The notes beneath the pieces were generated by a model that searched no databases, had not been told where the DNA came from, and saw nothing but the letters and a program-made list of their open reading frames with translations. A program made the translations under genes and the position numbers. A DNA stretch of 64,000 bases from Candidatus Sumerlaeota bacterium (GTDB taxonomy: Bacteria; Sumerlaeota; Sumerlaeia; Sumerlaeales; Sumerlaeaceae): NCBI GenBank assembly GCA_026398535.1, contig JAPLSQ010000065.1, positions 1 through 64,000 on the forward strand, in the 5' to 3' direction. Each line of letters begins with the position of its first letter. Position 1 is the first letter of the stretch. Positions 21,680 to 29,867 of the stretch are shown here, piece after piece.

Positions 21680-24235
21680 TCAGTCCTTTTCGTTGCCGAT
21701 AAGTTCGAAGATATCGTATCGCCACGGTTCGAAGCCTGTGCCTATGCCGGGCGTGGATTCCATCCATCCCGCGCGTCCGCCGCCGTCATTGTCATTAAGC
21801 AGGACGGAAAAGGCGAACCTGGTGCCGGGCTTCATTTTCATAGGCGCGAGCATTTCGCGAGGGATGGCGCATTCATAGATCAATTCGTCTGTGACGGGGG
21901 GGCCGCCCGGCGAGGCGTCAGGTGATTGAGCGCGCGCTTGTTTGATGGCAACGCGTATTTTTAAAGGATCGCGTTTCGTGTTCCATGCGGCGGCCTGCGG
22001 GCCATTCTTCGCAAGCGCCAATCCAATGACCATCTGTGATGGCGCGGGTTCAGGCTGTCCTGAAGGGTGTCTGCCCGGCTCGGTGTCGAATCCAAGCTGC
22101 CACGAGTCGCCCTCCCATATAAGGTCGCCCGTGTTTGGCTGGCAGAACATGTTGTCGCGGACGCGCGCGGCGAAATACAGGGTGTCGTCATCCCACATCA
22201 GGTAATAGACGGCCGACAGGTTCCAGTCCATCCATGGGACAATCCCGACAGCCTGATCAGGTGAGTCAAGGTGGAGCGGGCGCGCGTCCTTCCAGTCGGC
22301 AAGATCGCCGTCAATCCTGGGTGTGCCTCGCACGGCAACCTTTTCATAGAGTGTGAGGTTTTTGTCCAGCTTGTCAGCCGCTGAGCCCGCCACAGTGACC
22401 TTGACGGGATAACGATTGTCCGGATTGCGGCGCAAACCGCGGATGCGCGCTTCGAATGTTGACGAGGAGTGCGCCGATACGGGGGAAGGTTTTGGCGCAT
22501 CGAAGGCCATCAAATCGCTGGCAAGCCGAAGTTGAGCGTTCATTGGTTTGCTTGTGTAATTGTCGATCACAAAACGCACGGGCGAGCCGGCATTCAACGC
22601 TCCCACCGTGGGCATGAGTGACAACTCGGCCTGGGGAATGCCCTCCACGCCGGCGCCCGACAACAATTCCGCCGCATTACCATCAACATGGACGTAACAC
22701 GGAGACGAGCCCAATGGGATGCGCGTCTTGCGGCCGGCGGCAGGACCAATCATGTTGCCGAACATATCGCGGACTTCCCATTTCATCCGGCTGGCGGCAT
22801 GGCCGCGCGGCAGAAGGCGCCCGTTGCCTTCATCCGCCCACACCACTGCGGTTTCCCGCGTGCCCGCGCCGCGGAATATGTGGCACGAGACGTTGCGGCC
22901 GAGATCGAGGGTTGCCTGATAACAGGCGCCATCGAGTTCGCGCGCCATGCCCGCGAATGCCGCAAAACCGATTTTGGGAGAGAAATCAGGCCGGTTCAGA
23001 AGGCCATACATGGAAGCGTTCTTGTCGGGGGAATCGTTGGCCCAATTATACCAGAATACTTTGTCATAGCCCGCGGCGAGGGCCAGTGTGCAGGATTGCA
23101 CAAGGTAATCCGCCTGCGCGAGCTGGGACGCGGGCGAAGCGCCGCTGTGCCAGCCCATTTCGCTGATCCACATCGGGACGCGGATGTCCCGGCTGGTGAA
23201 AAACGCGATCTGCTGTTTCATGTTGCGCAGCAGCCCGGCTTCCTTGGGGCTGCGCGGCGGCGCATAGAAATGCGGCGTAATTCCGTCGAATGCCTGGCTG
23301 CTGCCCATTGTTTTGAGCGCTTTGGCGTCGAAACTGTCGCCAGCGTTGGCGTAAAAAATCCGGCATGCGGGATCGGCCTCCTTTGCGGCGCGATACGCGG
23401 CTGCCGTCAGCGCGCCAAACTGATCGCCGCTGTACGACCAGAATGTTGCCGGCTCGTTCCATATCTCCCATTCCCGTATGCCGGCTTGCGCGGTCGCTGT
23501 CGTTTGGGATGTCCAGAATGTCCCGCCTGGCTTGTAACGGCCGATGACATTTTTCACATATTGCCCGAAATCCGCCACGGCTTCATTCGACCATGGTTTG
23601 TTTCCGTCGTGGTATGCGCCCCAATAATCAATCAATCCGAGCACGCCGATGTTGTTTTCATGGCAAGCGGCCACCCCCCGGTCGAACTGCTCCCATGTGA
23701 ATGTGCGGCGTTGAGGCTCGGCGATGTCCCAACGAAGCTCCTCGCGCGAATACGCCACGCCGGCAAGCGCCGCCAGCTTTGACGCGGCAGCCAGGTCCTC
23801 AGGGCTGTAGCGCATCGCGAAATAGCAGCCCATGGCGAAGGGCGAGGTCGTGGCGATTGCGCCGCGGCGGTTGTCAGGAATGGCTGCGACGGTGATGCTT
23901 GTTTCGGCCAGCGTTTTACCGCCGACGCGTTCCTTGTGGCGGATTTCGAGGAAGTAGACGCCCAGACGATGTAATGGCAGTGTGATTTCGCAGCGATCTC
24001 CGCCAAAAGGAATCGGGCAGGTTAGCAGCGGGAATGTTTGAATGCCGGGCGCCCTGACAGACATGGTTTCAGCGATGCTCTCCCTTTGCAGTGGGGGATC
24101 AATACGCAACCGTATTGCGAGTCCGCTGGCCCCCGCCCTGACATAAGAGCCGATTGGCTGGTCAACGGTGATTTTTTGCCCAAAGCTCGAGGCTTGAAAC
24201 GTAACGCAAGCGAGGACGATCCAAGCTGTTCGCAC
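21680..24235 (-). CDS. Secreted GH-A clan glycoside hydrolase with C-terminal CBM9-like domain
   Basis: 851 residues. A short signal peptide (~1-19, ...QASSFGQ) is followed by a beta-sandwich region and then a (beta/alpha)8-like domain (about 130-450). WEIWNEP (about residue 265) gives the likely acid/base glutamate and PMWISEMGWH (about 345) the likely nucleophile glutamate, the arrangement of clan GH-A families such as GH39 and GH5. The last ~190 residues (GTPRIDGDLADWKDARPLHL ... YYLMWDDDTLYFAARVRDNMF ... WEGDSWQLGFDTE) are a clear CBM9-like sugar-binding domain. The family number and substrate cannot be fixed. The start is GTG 24233-24235, with an aaaggac ribosome-binding site. It is divergent from the GH57 gene. 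Confidence 0.85.
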   Translation of the reverse strand: MRTAWIVLACVTFQASSFGQKITVDQPIGSYVRAGASGLAIRLRIDPPLQRESIAETMSVRAPGIQTFPLLTCPIPFGGDRCEITLPLHRLGVYFLEIRHKERVGGKTLAETSITVAAIPDNRRGAIATTSPFAMGCYFAMRYSPEDLAAASKLAALAGVAYSREELRWDIAEPQRRTFTWEQFDRGVAACHENNIGVLGLIDYWGAYHDGNKPWSNEAVADFGQYVKNVIGRYKPGGTFWTSQTTATAQAGIREWEIWNEPATFWSYSGDQFGALTAAAYRAAKEADPACRIFYANAGDSFDAKALKTMGSSQAFDGITPHFYAPPRSPKEAGLLRNMKQQIAFFTSRDIRVPMWISEMGWHSGASPASQLAQADYLVQSCTLALAAGYDKVFWYNWANDSPDKNASMYGLLNRPDFSPKIGFAAFAGMARELDGACYQATLDLGRNVSCHIFRGAGTRETAVVWADEGNGRLLPRGHAASRMKWEVRDMFGNMIGPAAGRKTRIPLGSSPCYVHVDGNAAELLSGAGVEGIPQAELSLMPTVGALNAGSPVRFVIDNYTSKPMNAQLRLASDLMAFDAPKPSPVSAHSSSTFEARIRGLRRNPDNRYPVKVTVAGSAADKLDKNLTLYEKVAVRGTPRIDGDLADWKDARPLHLDSPDQAVGIVPWMDWNLSAVYYLMWDDDTLYFAARVRDNMFCQPNTGDLIWEGDSWQLGFDTEPGRHPSGQPEPAPSQMVIGLALAKNGPQAAAWNTKRDPLKIRVAIKQARAQSPDASPGGPPVTDELIYECAIPREMLAPMKMKPGTRFAFSVLLNDNDGGGRAGWMESTPGIGTGFEPWRYDIFELIGNEKD

Positions 24236-24392
24236 GTTATTTAGTCCTTTTTCTATAATACTACTATTAGTGTGGTATAAAATCTGTGCTTGAAGAGCAG
24301 AATATCTTTCTTTTATGATCGGGCTTCACTAATGCGCAGAAAACCATTTTGCGTCTGGTTTTGCGCGGATTTGTTGCAGAGAAAGGTTGCTC

Positions 24393-26006
24393 ATGCTGGC
24401 CGGAAAAGATCATGCCAAGGGCCTTTTATGTCTTGTGCTTCATGCTCATCTGCCTTTTGTGCGTCATCCTGAGCACGAGGATTTTCTCGAGGAGGACTGG
24501 TTATACGAGGCGATCACGGAAACCTATCTTCCGTTGTTGAACATGATGAACGGGCTGATGCGTGATGAGGTGGATTTCCGTTTGACGATGAGCATTACTC
24601 CGCCGCTGGCTGCCATGCTGACGGACGATCTTTTGTGCGACCGGTATGTGTGTCACATCGGCAAGCTCATCGAACTGGCGGAAAAGGAGGTTGAGCGCAC
24701 ACGTTTTCTTCCTGAGTTTCAGGCGCTGGCGCGCATGTATCTGCGCAAATTCAACGAGTGCCGGAACACGTTTGTGGACCAGTATGGGCGCAAGATTCTC
24801 ACCGGTTTCAGGCAATTGCAGGATGCGGGCAAACTCGAGATCGTGACCTGCGGCGCCACGCACGGATTCATGCCGTTGATGCAGGTTGTTCCTAATGCGG
24901 TGCGGGCGCAGATCGCCATGGCTCGCAGAACACATGAGCACATTTTCGGGCGCTCGCCGGCGGGCATCTGGAACGGCGAGTGCGGTTATTATCCCGGGCT
25001 TGACGATATCCTTGCCCGCGAGAACATCCGGTTTTTCTTCGTGGACACGCATGGCATCCTTCATGCGAGCAAGCGCCCGATGTTCGGGGTGTTCGCGCCG
25101 CTTTACTGCCCCAGCGGCGTGGCCGCTTTCGGGCGCGACCTTGAATCGTCCAAGTCCGTATGGAGCGCCGAGGAGGGTTATCCCGGCGATTACAATTACA
25201 GGGAGTTTTACCGCGACATCGGGTTCGATCTCGATTACGACTATATCAGCCCCTACATCCATGAAAGCGGACTTCGCATTAATACGGGCATAAAATATTA
25301 CCGCATCACGGGCCGGACAAACCAGAAGGCGCCCTACAACGAACGCCGCGCGCTGGAAATGTCCGCCAGCCATGCCGGTAATTTCATGTTCAACCGCGAG
25401 AAGCAGGTCGAGCATCTTGCCACTTTAATGAACCGCCAGCCGATCATAATTTCGCCTTATGATGCTGAACTTTTTGGGCATTGGTGGTATGAGGGACCGG
25501 ATTTTCTCAACTTTCTTTTCCGCATGATTCACCATGACCAGAGCACGCTGGATTTGTGCACGCCGAGCGAGTACTTGGAGAAATATCCAAAGAACCAGGT
25601 CGCCGTGCCGTCGTTTTCAAGCTGGGGGCACAAGGGATATTGCGAAGTTTGGCTGGAGGGATCGAACGACTGGGTATACCGGCATCTTGTCAAAGCCGCG
25701 GAGCGTATGGTTGAACTGGCAAACACCTTTCGTTCCAACACGGATCCGCTTCATGAGCGCGCGCTCAATCAGGCGGCGCGCGAACTGCTGCTGGCGCAAT
25801 CGAGCGATTGGGCGTTCATCATGAAAACCCGCACCATGGTTGAATATGCCATCAAGCGCACCAAGGAGCACATCGTGCGTTTCAGCGAATTGTACCACAT
25901 GAACAAATCCAATGCCATCAACGAGAACTACCTTCGCGATCTTGAATGGCGCGACAACATTTTCCCGGATATTGATTTCAGGCTCTATGCTGACAATGCG
26001 GACTGA
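24393..26006 (+). CDS. GH57 family glycoside hydrolase (1,4-alpha-glucan branching enzyme-like)
   Basis: 537 residues, the size of GH57 glucan branching enzymes that remodel glycogen-like polymers in the cytoplasm. Seen: N-terminal LVLHAHLPFVRHPE, the nucleophile region GIWNGECGYYPGLDDIL (Glu about residue 195), the general-acid region ISPYDAELFGHWWYEGP (Asp about 355), then the helical C-terminal domain with AARELLLAQSSDWAFIMKT. No signal peptide. ATG 24393 is set by a gagaaagg ribosome-binding site seven bases upstream; a TTG two codons earlier is possible. No other glycogen genes are in the window. An amylopullulanase-like activity is possible, but domain length favours branching enzyme. 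Confidence 0.9.
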   Translation: MLAGKDHAKGLLCLVLHAHLPFVRHPEHEDFLEEDWLYEAITETYLPLLNMMNGLMRDEVDFRLTMSITPPLAAMLTDDLLCDRYVCHIGKLIELAEKEVERTRFLPEFQALARMYLRKFNECRNTFVDQYGRKILTGFRQLQDAGKLEIVTCGATHGFMPLMQVVPNAVRAQIAMARRTHEHIFGRSPAGIWNGECGYYPGLDDILARENIRFFFVDTHGILHASKRPMFGVFAPLYCPSGVAAFGRDLESSKSVWSAEEGYPGDYNYREFYRDIGFDLDYDYISPYIHESGLRINTGIKYYRITGRTNQKAPYNERRALEMSASHAGNFMFNREKQVEHLATLMNRQPIIISPYDAELFGHWWYEGPDFLNFLFRMIHHDQSTLDLCTPSEYLEKYPKNQVAVPSFSSWGHKGYCEVWLEGSNDWVYRHLVKAAERMVELANTFRSNTDPLHERALNQAARELLLAQSSDWAFIMKTRTMVEYAIKRTKEHIVRFSELYHMNKSNAINENYLRDLEWRDNIFPDIDFRLYADNAD

Positions 26007-26031
26007 GCGCGGTTTGCCGTCTCCGCCCGAT

Positions 26032-26553
26032 TTATAGGGAGTCGGCGATTTCCTTCATGAAATTTTCCTTTGCGCGGGCGCCGGTGAATTCACGGACGGG
26101 TTTGCCATTTTTAAATATGATGAATTTTGGGATGCTCCGCACAAGGTAAGAGCGGGCGATGGCGGGGTTTTCGTCGACATTGAGTTTGCCCACCTTGAGC
26201 CTGCCCGAATACAGGCGCGCGGTTTCGTCAATGACGGGAGCCATCATGCGGCATGGCCCGCACCATGAGGCCCAGAAGTCCACGAGCACAGGGACGGATG
26301 AGCCGAGAACCTCGGCGTTGAAATTCTGTGATGTTAGCACCACGACATGGGAAGCGGCATTCTGTTGAGAATTGTATGCGGGTGTGCTCACGGGAACAGG
26401 TGTCTGCGCGGGGGCGGGAGCGGGCGGCTGTGTGCCGCAGCCATGGATGAACAATGATGCGGCCAATGTCAGCGCCATGAACGTCATGCAACGTGGCGGG
26501 CGGGGGGGGTGTGCATGGATTGCGCGGATTTTCATGAATTCACTTTTGGGCAT
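26032..26553 (-). CDS. Thioredoxin-domain lipoprotein
   Basis: About 173 residues. An N-terminal signal with lipobox LFIHGC anchors it on the periplasmic side of a membrane. A proline-rich linker ([16 protein letters not shown]) leads to a complete thioredoxin domain with [17 protein letters not shown] (active-site WCGPC), the [13 protein letters not shown] turn and the cis-proline [13 protein letters not shown]. It should reduce or exchange disulfides on exported proteins. The start is uncertain among ATG 26553, ATG 26535 and an upstream TTG; none has a good ribosome-binding site, and translation may be coupled to the ABC ATPase gene ending 12 bases upstream. It is the third gene of the radC-fusion cluster. 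Confidence 0.87.
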   Translation of the reverse strand: MPKSEFMKIRAIHAHPPRPPRCMTFMALTLAASLFIHGCGTQPPAPAPAQTPVPVSTPAYNSQQNAASHVVVLTSQNFNAEVLGSSVPVLVDFWASWCGPCRMMAPVIDETARLYSGRLKVGKLNVDENPAIARSYLVRSIPKFIIFKNGKPVREFTGARAKENFMKEIADSL

Positions 26554-26565
26554 CTTTTGATCCAA

Positions 26566-27549
26566 TCAGACCAAGGGCAACCGTTCGGGTTGACGGCGGG
26601 TGAGTTCGAGGAAGAATTGTTTGAGTGTCTTTCTTTGCGGAATGAGCGCGTGCGGAACGAGTCCGCGGTCGACAAGCTCCGTCACGACCGCCCCGGAAAG
26701 TCCCTGCTGGAGCCGGAGCCTGAGCGCCACATCCTCTCCGGCGGCGAAGCGGCCGGCGTCCTTTTCATCGCTGAGTATCTCCACACCCTCGCGGCCCTCG
26801 AGATACACGCGCGCGCCGTCACGCCGCATCTTGTCATCGAACATGAGCAGGTAATCTTCCTTGGAGAAGAAGAGCAGATGGCGCACCTGGTCGCATGCCA
26901 CGATGACCCCCTGGTTGATGACCGCGATGCGGTTGCATCCTTCCTCAACCTCGTGGAGCAGGTGGCTGCTGATGAAGACAGTGATTTTTTCCATGGCGGC
27001 CAGATGCTGGAGCAATTCCCAGATGTGCGCGCTGCCTTCGGGGTCGAGTCCGCTTGTCGGCTCGTCGAGCAACAGAAGCCGCGGATTGCCGAGAAGCGCC
27101 TGCGCGATTCCCAGGCGTTGTTTCATGCCGTGGGAATATTGGCCCACGCGGTCGCGCGCCCGGTTCTCGAGTCCTGTCATTTCCAGCACCTCGCCGATGC
27201 GCGCGCGGGTGATGCCCGGCTGAAGGCGGGCGAGGATTTCGAGGTTCTTTTCCCCGGAGAGATATTCATAAAAGGCGGGCGTCTCGATGAGCGCGCCGAC
27301 GCGCGGGCGCACGCGCTCGAGGTTCGTGTGGGGAAGACCGAATATCTCAATGGTCCCCGAGGTTGGCCGCACCAGTCCGGCCATCATGTACATCGTCGTT
27401 GATTTTCCCGCGCCATTGGGTCCGAGAAAACCGAAGATGTCGCTCTCGTACACTTCGAAGGACGCGTCGTTGACCGCTATGATGTGTCCGAACCTTTTGG
27501 TCAGGCGCTTGACCCGGATCACTGGCACGGCGGTTGCGGCTTCACTCAT
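26566..27549 (-). CDS. ABC transporter ATP-binding protein, ABC-2/drug-type, no adjacent permease
   Basis: 327 residues. Full nucleotide-binding domain with Walker A GPNGAGKST (about residues 43-51), signature YSHGMKQRL (~138-146), Walker B LLLLDEPTSGLDPEG, and the switch histidine in ISSHLLHEVEE. The C-terminal ~90 residues are the extension typical of BcrA/NatA/CcmA-type ATPases that drive ABC-2 permeases. No membrane partner lies beside it; the nearest ABC-2 permeases are 12 kb away with their own ATPases. The start ATG overlaps the stop of the upstream radC-fusion gene (ATGA), implying coupled translation. Confidence 0.92.
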   Translation of the reverse strand: MSEAATAVPVIRVKRLTKRFGHIIAVNDASFEVYESDIFGFLGPNGAGKSTTMYMMAGLVRPTSGTIEIFGLPHTNLERVRPRVGALIETPAFYEYLSGEKNLEILARLQPGITRARIGEVLEMTGLENRARDRVGQYSHGMKQRLGIAQALLGNPRLLLLDEPTSGLDPEGSAHIWELLQHLAAMEKITVFISSHLLHEVEEGCNRIAVINQGVIVACDQVRHLLFFSKEDYLLMFDDKMRRDGARVYLEGREGVEILSDEKDAGRFAAGEDVALRLRLQQGLSGAVVTELVDRGLVPHALIPQRKTLKQFFLELTRRQPERLPLV

Positions 27550-29036
27550 TCAAGTTCTCCGTTATCGGAAAAACTGTAGTATCTTTGAGCTCCCACAATC
27601 ACATGATCCGTGACCCTGATGCCAAGAATTTTTCCTGCTTCGGCCAGACGGCGCGTGAGGACGCGATCGTCCTGGCTGGGGGTGGGATCGCCGCTGGGGT
27701 GGTTGTGCACGAAGATCACCGATCCGGCGGCTTCACGCAGCGCTTCACGGAACACATCGCGCGGATGAACGATGCTCGAGTTGAGAGTTCCGCGCGAGAT
27801 TTCGGTTTCGCGCGTGATGCGGTTCTTGATGTTCAGCATGAGCAGGATGAACAACTCCTGTGTTTCGTTCTGGAAGCGGGCGCGGTAGAATTCGAAAATG
27901 CTCTTGCTTGAGTTTGTCTGGGGCAGAGTGTCGCGCTCGTCGGTTTCCCTTGCCCACGCGCGGCGCCCGAGTTCGAGCGCGGCGATGATTGTTGCCGACT
28001 TGGCGGCTCCAATGCCGGGCATGGCCGCGAGTTCGGCGGGCGAGGCGGCGGCAAGCCGGGTCGGTGTTTCAAATTTCTTGAGCAGGTCGCGCGCAAGATC
28101 CACCGCGGTTTTGCGGCGCGTGCCCGTACGGATAAGAATCGCCAGCAACTCGGCGTTGGTCAACTCGCACCCTCTCAGCAATTTTTCGCGCGGGCGTTCG
28201 TCAAGGCCCCATGTGTTGATGGGCTCGGTTTCGCGCGGGGAATTTGATTCTTCATGATATTTCAGGTGGATACAGTGATCGCGAATCGCGCACCAGCCGC
28301 ATCGCGGTTTCAGCGCGCATACCGCATCCACATGTTCTGAACGCCAGGCGCCGGAGTAGAGACCAAGGAACATGTCAATCTCGGCCATGGGTGCGCCTGA
28401 AAGGCGCGCAATCCGCTCGACTGTTTGAAAAAACAAACGCCTTGACCTGGCGCGGGCATCCGGCCCATTCTTCAGCAAACCGAGGCGGAAAAGCAGTCTT
28501 TGTGTCTCAGAGCGCGGGAGCGCGGCTGGATAGCCGATGTCCGCGAGAAACTCATATAATTTCATGCCTTTGAGCGCGGGCAGCCGTTTTCGCAAGTATC
28601 CCAAAGCCTGTTCGATGTTGGAAAACGAGGCGAGTTTCTGGGCGAAAGCGTGGTTGTCGCCCGTTGGTTCCCGGTTATTGCCGTCATTATTGAGGGCGGC
28701 AAGGCTTTTGGCCAGCCGGGGATCGGGCGGCTGTTTCCCCTTGTCCGGATATTCGCCGCTGGCTTCGCGGATGCCGGCCGCGGCAAGTTCCTCGGCGGTG
28801 AAATGGGCGCGCAAATTTCCGTGTGTCACGGCATGGCGCAGAGCGCGGCGGCCGGCGGCGGAGGTGTCGTCGATGCCCAATGCCGCGGCTGCCAGGCGCA
28901 ATTTGAAATACGAGTCCGGCATGCGCCGATAATCGCGCACGCGGATTTCTTCGACTCGCGCGCCCAGGCGCGGATCCTCGGTGAGGCAATACGCCCGGAT
29001 TTTCTCCATGCAGTCTATGGTTTGAATATCATCCAC
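27546..29036 (-). CDS. Fusion of an endonuclease III-like (HhH/Fe-S) domain to RadC
   Basis: 496 residues, about double the usual RadC. The C-terminal ~220 residues are a complete RadC/UPF0758 protein: ERPREKLL, an HhH segment MPGIGAAKSATIIAALELG, and the JAMM metal motif HNHPSGDPTPSQDD (about residue 443). The N-terminal ~255 residues resemble an endonuclease III/HhH-GPD glycosylase: an HhH-like element LPALKGMKLYEFLADIGYP (~153-171), then ALPRSETQRLLFRLGLL, and four cysteines CALKPRCGWCAIRDHC (~239-254) at the place and near the spacing of the glycosylase Fe-S cluster. The catalytic aspartate expected in the (V)DTH motif appears replaced (PRSET), so base excision activity is doubtful. The start is probably GTG 29034-29036, with an ATG at 29007-29009 also possible. 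It overlaps the ABC gene. Confidence 0.8.
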   Translation of the reverse strand: MDDIQTIDCMEKIRAYCLTEDPRLGARVEEIRVRDYRRMPDSYFKLRLAAAALGIDDTSAAGRRALRHAVTHGNLRAHFTAEELAAAGIREASGEYPDKGKQPPDPRLAKSLAALNNDGNNREPTGDNHAFAQKLASFSNIEQALGYLRKRLPALKGMKLYEFLADIGYPAALPRSETQRLLFRLGLLKNGPDARARSRRLFFQTVERIARLSGAPMAEIDMFLGLYSGAWRSEHVDAVCALKPRCGWCAIRDHCIHLKYHEESNSPRETEPINTWGLDERPREKLLRGCELTNAELLAILIRTGTRRKTAVDLARDLLKKFETPTRLAAASPAELAAMPGIGAAKSATIIAALELGRRAWARETDERDTLPQTNSSKSIFEFYRARFQNETQELFILLMLNIKNRITRETEISRGTLNSSIVHPRDVFREALREAAGSVIFVHNHPSGDPTPSQDDRVLTRRLAEAGKILGIRVTDHVIVGAQRYYSFSDNGELE

Positions 29037-29079
29037 AAGTCATGACGGTATTTATCAGCCGTGTGTTCTTGGTCTTACT

Positions 29080-29229
29080 ATGTCTGATCTAAGAATCAAA
29101 CCGATTCGTGCAAACGACGCCTGTTGCGTTGACGCGCATGTTCCGAATCCCGGGGAGGGCACACTTGGAAATTCCTTTGTTGTGGCTGCAGTGAAAGGTT
29201 GCCTTTGGCCAAAGGCGGGCGCGATGTAA
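29080..29229 (+). CDS. Possible 49-residue ORF upstream of ruvA
   Basis: An ATG-to-TAA frame of 50 codons lies in the 198-base gap between the divergent radC-fusion and ruvA genes, ending five bases before the ruvA start. The translation (MSDLRIKPIRANDACCVDAH...) resembles nothing I recognise and has no Shine-Dalgarno. It overlaps a 16-base palindrome. It may be chance, a remnant of an upstream gene, or a leader peptide. Confidence 0.18.
   Translation: MSDLRIKPIRANDACCVDAHVPNPGEGTLGNSFVVAAVKGCLWPKAGAM
29201..29216. promoter_or_regulatory. 16-bp perfect palindrome 18 bases before ruvA
   Basis: gcctttggccaaaggc is a perfect dyad ending 18 bases before the ruvA ATG. Its position fits an operator or an mRNA element controlling ruvA; no known consensus (for example a LexA box) matches. 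Confidence 0.3.
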
Positions 29230-29234
29230 ATGGC

Positions 29235-29849
29235 ATGATCGAATATTTGAGAGGAAGTTTGCTTTGCAGGGATGGCGCCCATGTGATTGTTGAGGCGGGG
29301 AGTGTGGGATATGGCGTGGATTTGCCAGCGCCCACGCTGGCCGTATTACCGGAAACGGGCGGAGACGTGCGGCTGTTTATTTATCACCATATGACCGAGC
29401 AGGATGTCCGGCTTTACGGATTCGCGAGTCCCGAAGAGCGGGAGATTTTCGAGGTGCTGATCGGCGCCAGCGGGATTGGACCAAAAACGGCGCTGGGCAT
29501 CCTGTCGGCGCTCGATATCGCGGATTTTGCCCATGCCATCATGCGCAGCGACATCACAACCCTGACGCGCATTCCCGGCATCGGCAAAAAAACGGCCGAG
29601 CGTCTGATCGTTGATCTTCGCGACAAAGTGGTTTCATTTGCCGCCGGTCAGACATCACGCCGCGCGGATGCGGGCCTTGGCGCGCCCATGCGGTTGAACG
29701 ATGTCCAGCGGGAAGCGGTCTCGGCGCTTATCTCGCTTGACTGCAAGCCGGTGGTTGCCGAACGCGCGGTCCTGCGAGCGGCCGAGATGCTCGCTCCGGG
29801 AGCGCGTGTGGAGGAACTTATCCGTGAAGCACTTAAACACAGGCATTGA
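29235..29849 (+). CDS. ruvA: Holliday junction branch migration protein RuvA
   Basis: 204 residues, typical for RuvA, which binds four-way junctions as a tetramer and loads RuvB helicase. Seen: N-terminal OB-fold MIEYLRGSLL ... VGYGVDLPAP, HhH motifs GASGIGPKTALGIL and RIPGIGKKTAERLIVDL, the acidic pin region DVRLYGFASPEE, and domain III (LNDVQREAVSALISLDCK). ATG 29235 matches the family start; the open frame runs 12 codons further upstream through a palindrome and is not used. ruvB and ruvC are absent, so the genes are split. The divergent neighbour is the RadC fusion, another repair-type protein. ychF follows after 18 bases, suggesting a joint transcript. Confidence 0.95.
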   Translation: MIEYLRGSLLCRDGAHVIVEAGSVGYGVDLPAPTLAVLPETGGDVRLFIYHHMTEQDVRLYGFASPEEREIFEVLIGASGIGPKTALGILSALDIADFAHAIMRSDITTLTRIPGIGKKTAERLIVDLRDKVVSFAAGQTSRRADAGLGAPMRLNDVQREAVSALISLDCKPVVAERAVLRAAEMLAPGARVEELIREALKHRH

Positions 29850-29867
29850 TGAAAAAGGATAACGAAC

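Noticed and set aside
21384..21767. Minus-strand frame in the gap after the HdeD gene
   Set aside because: It begins inside the hydrolase gene in another frame and crosses a palindrome. The stretch in the gap has a protein-like look but no start or family match.
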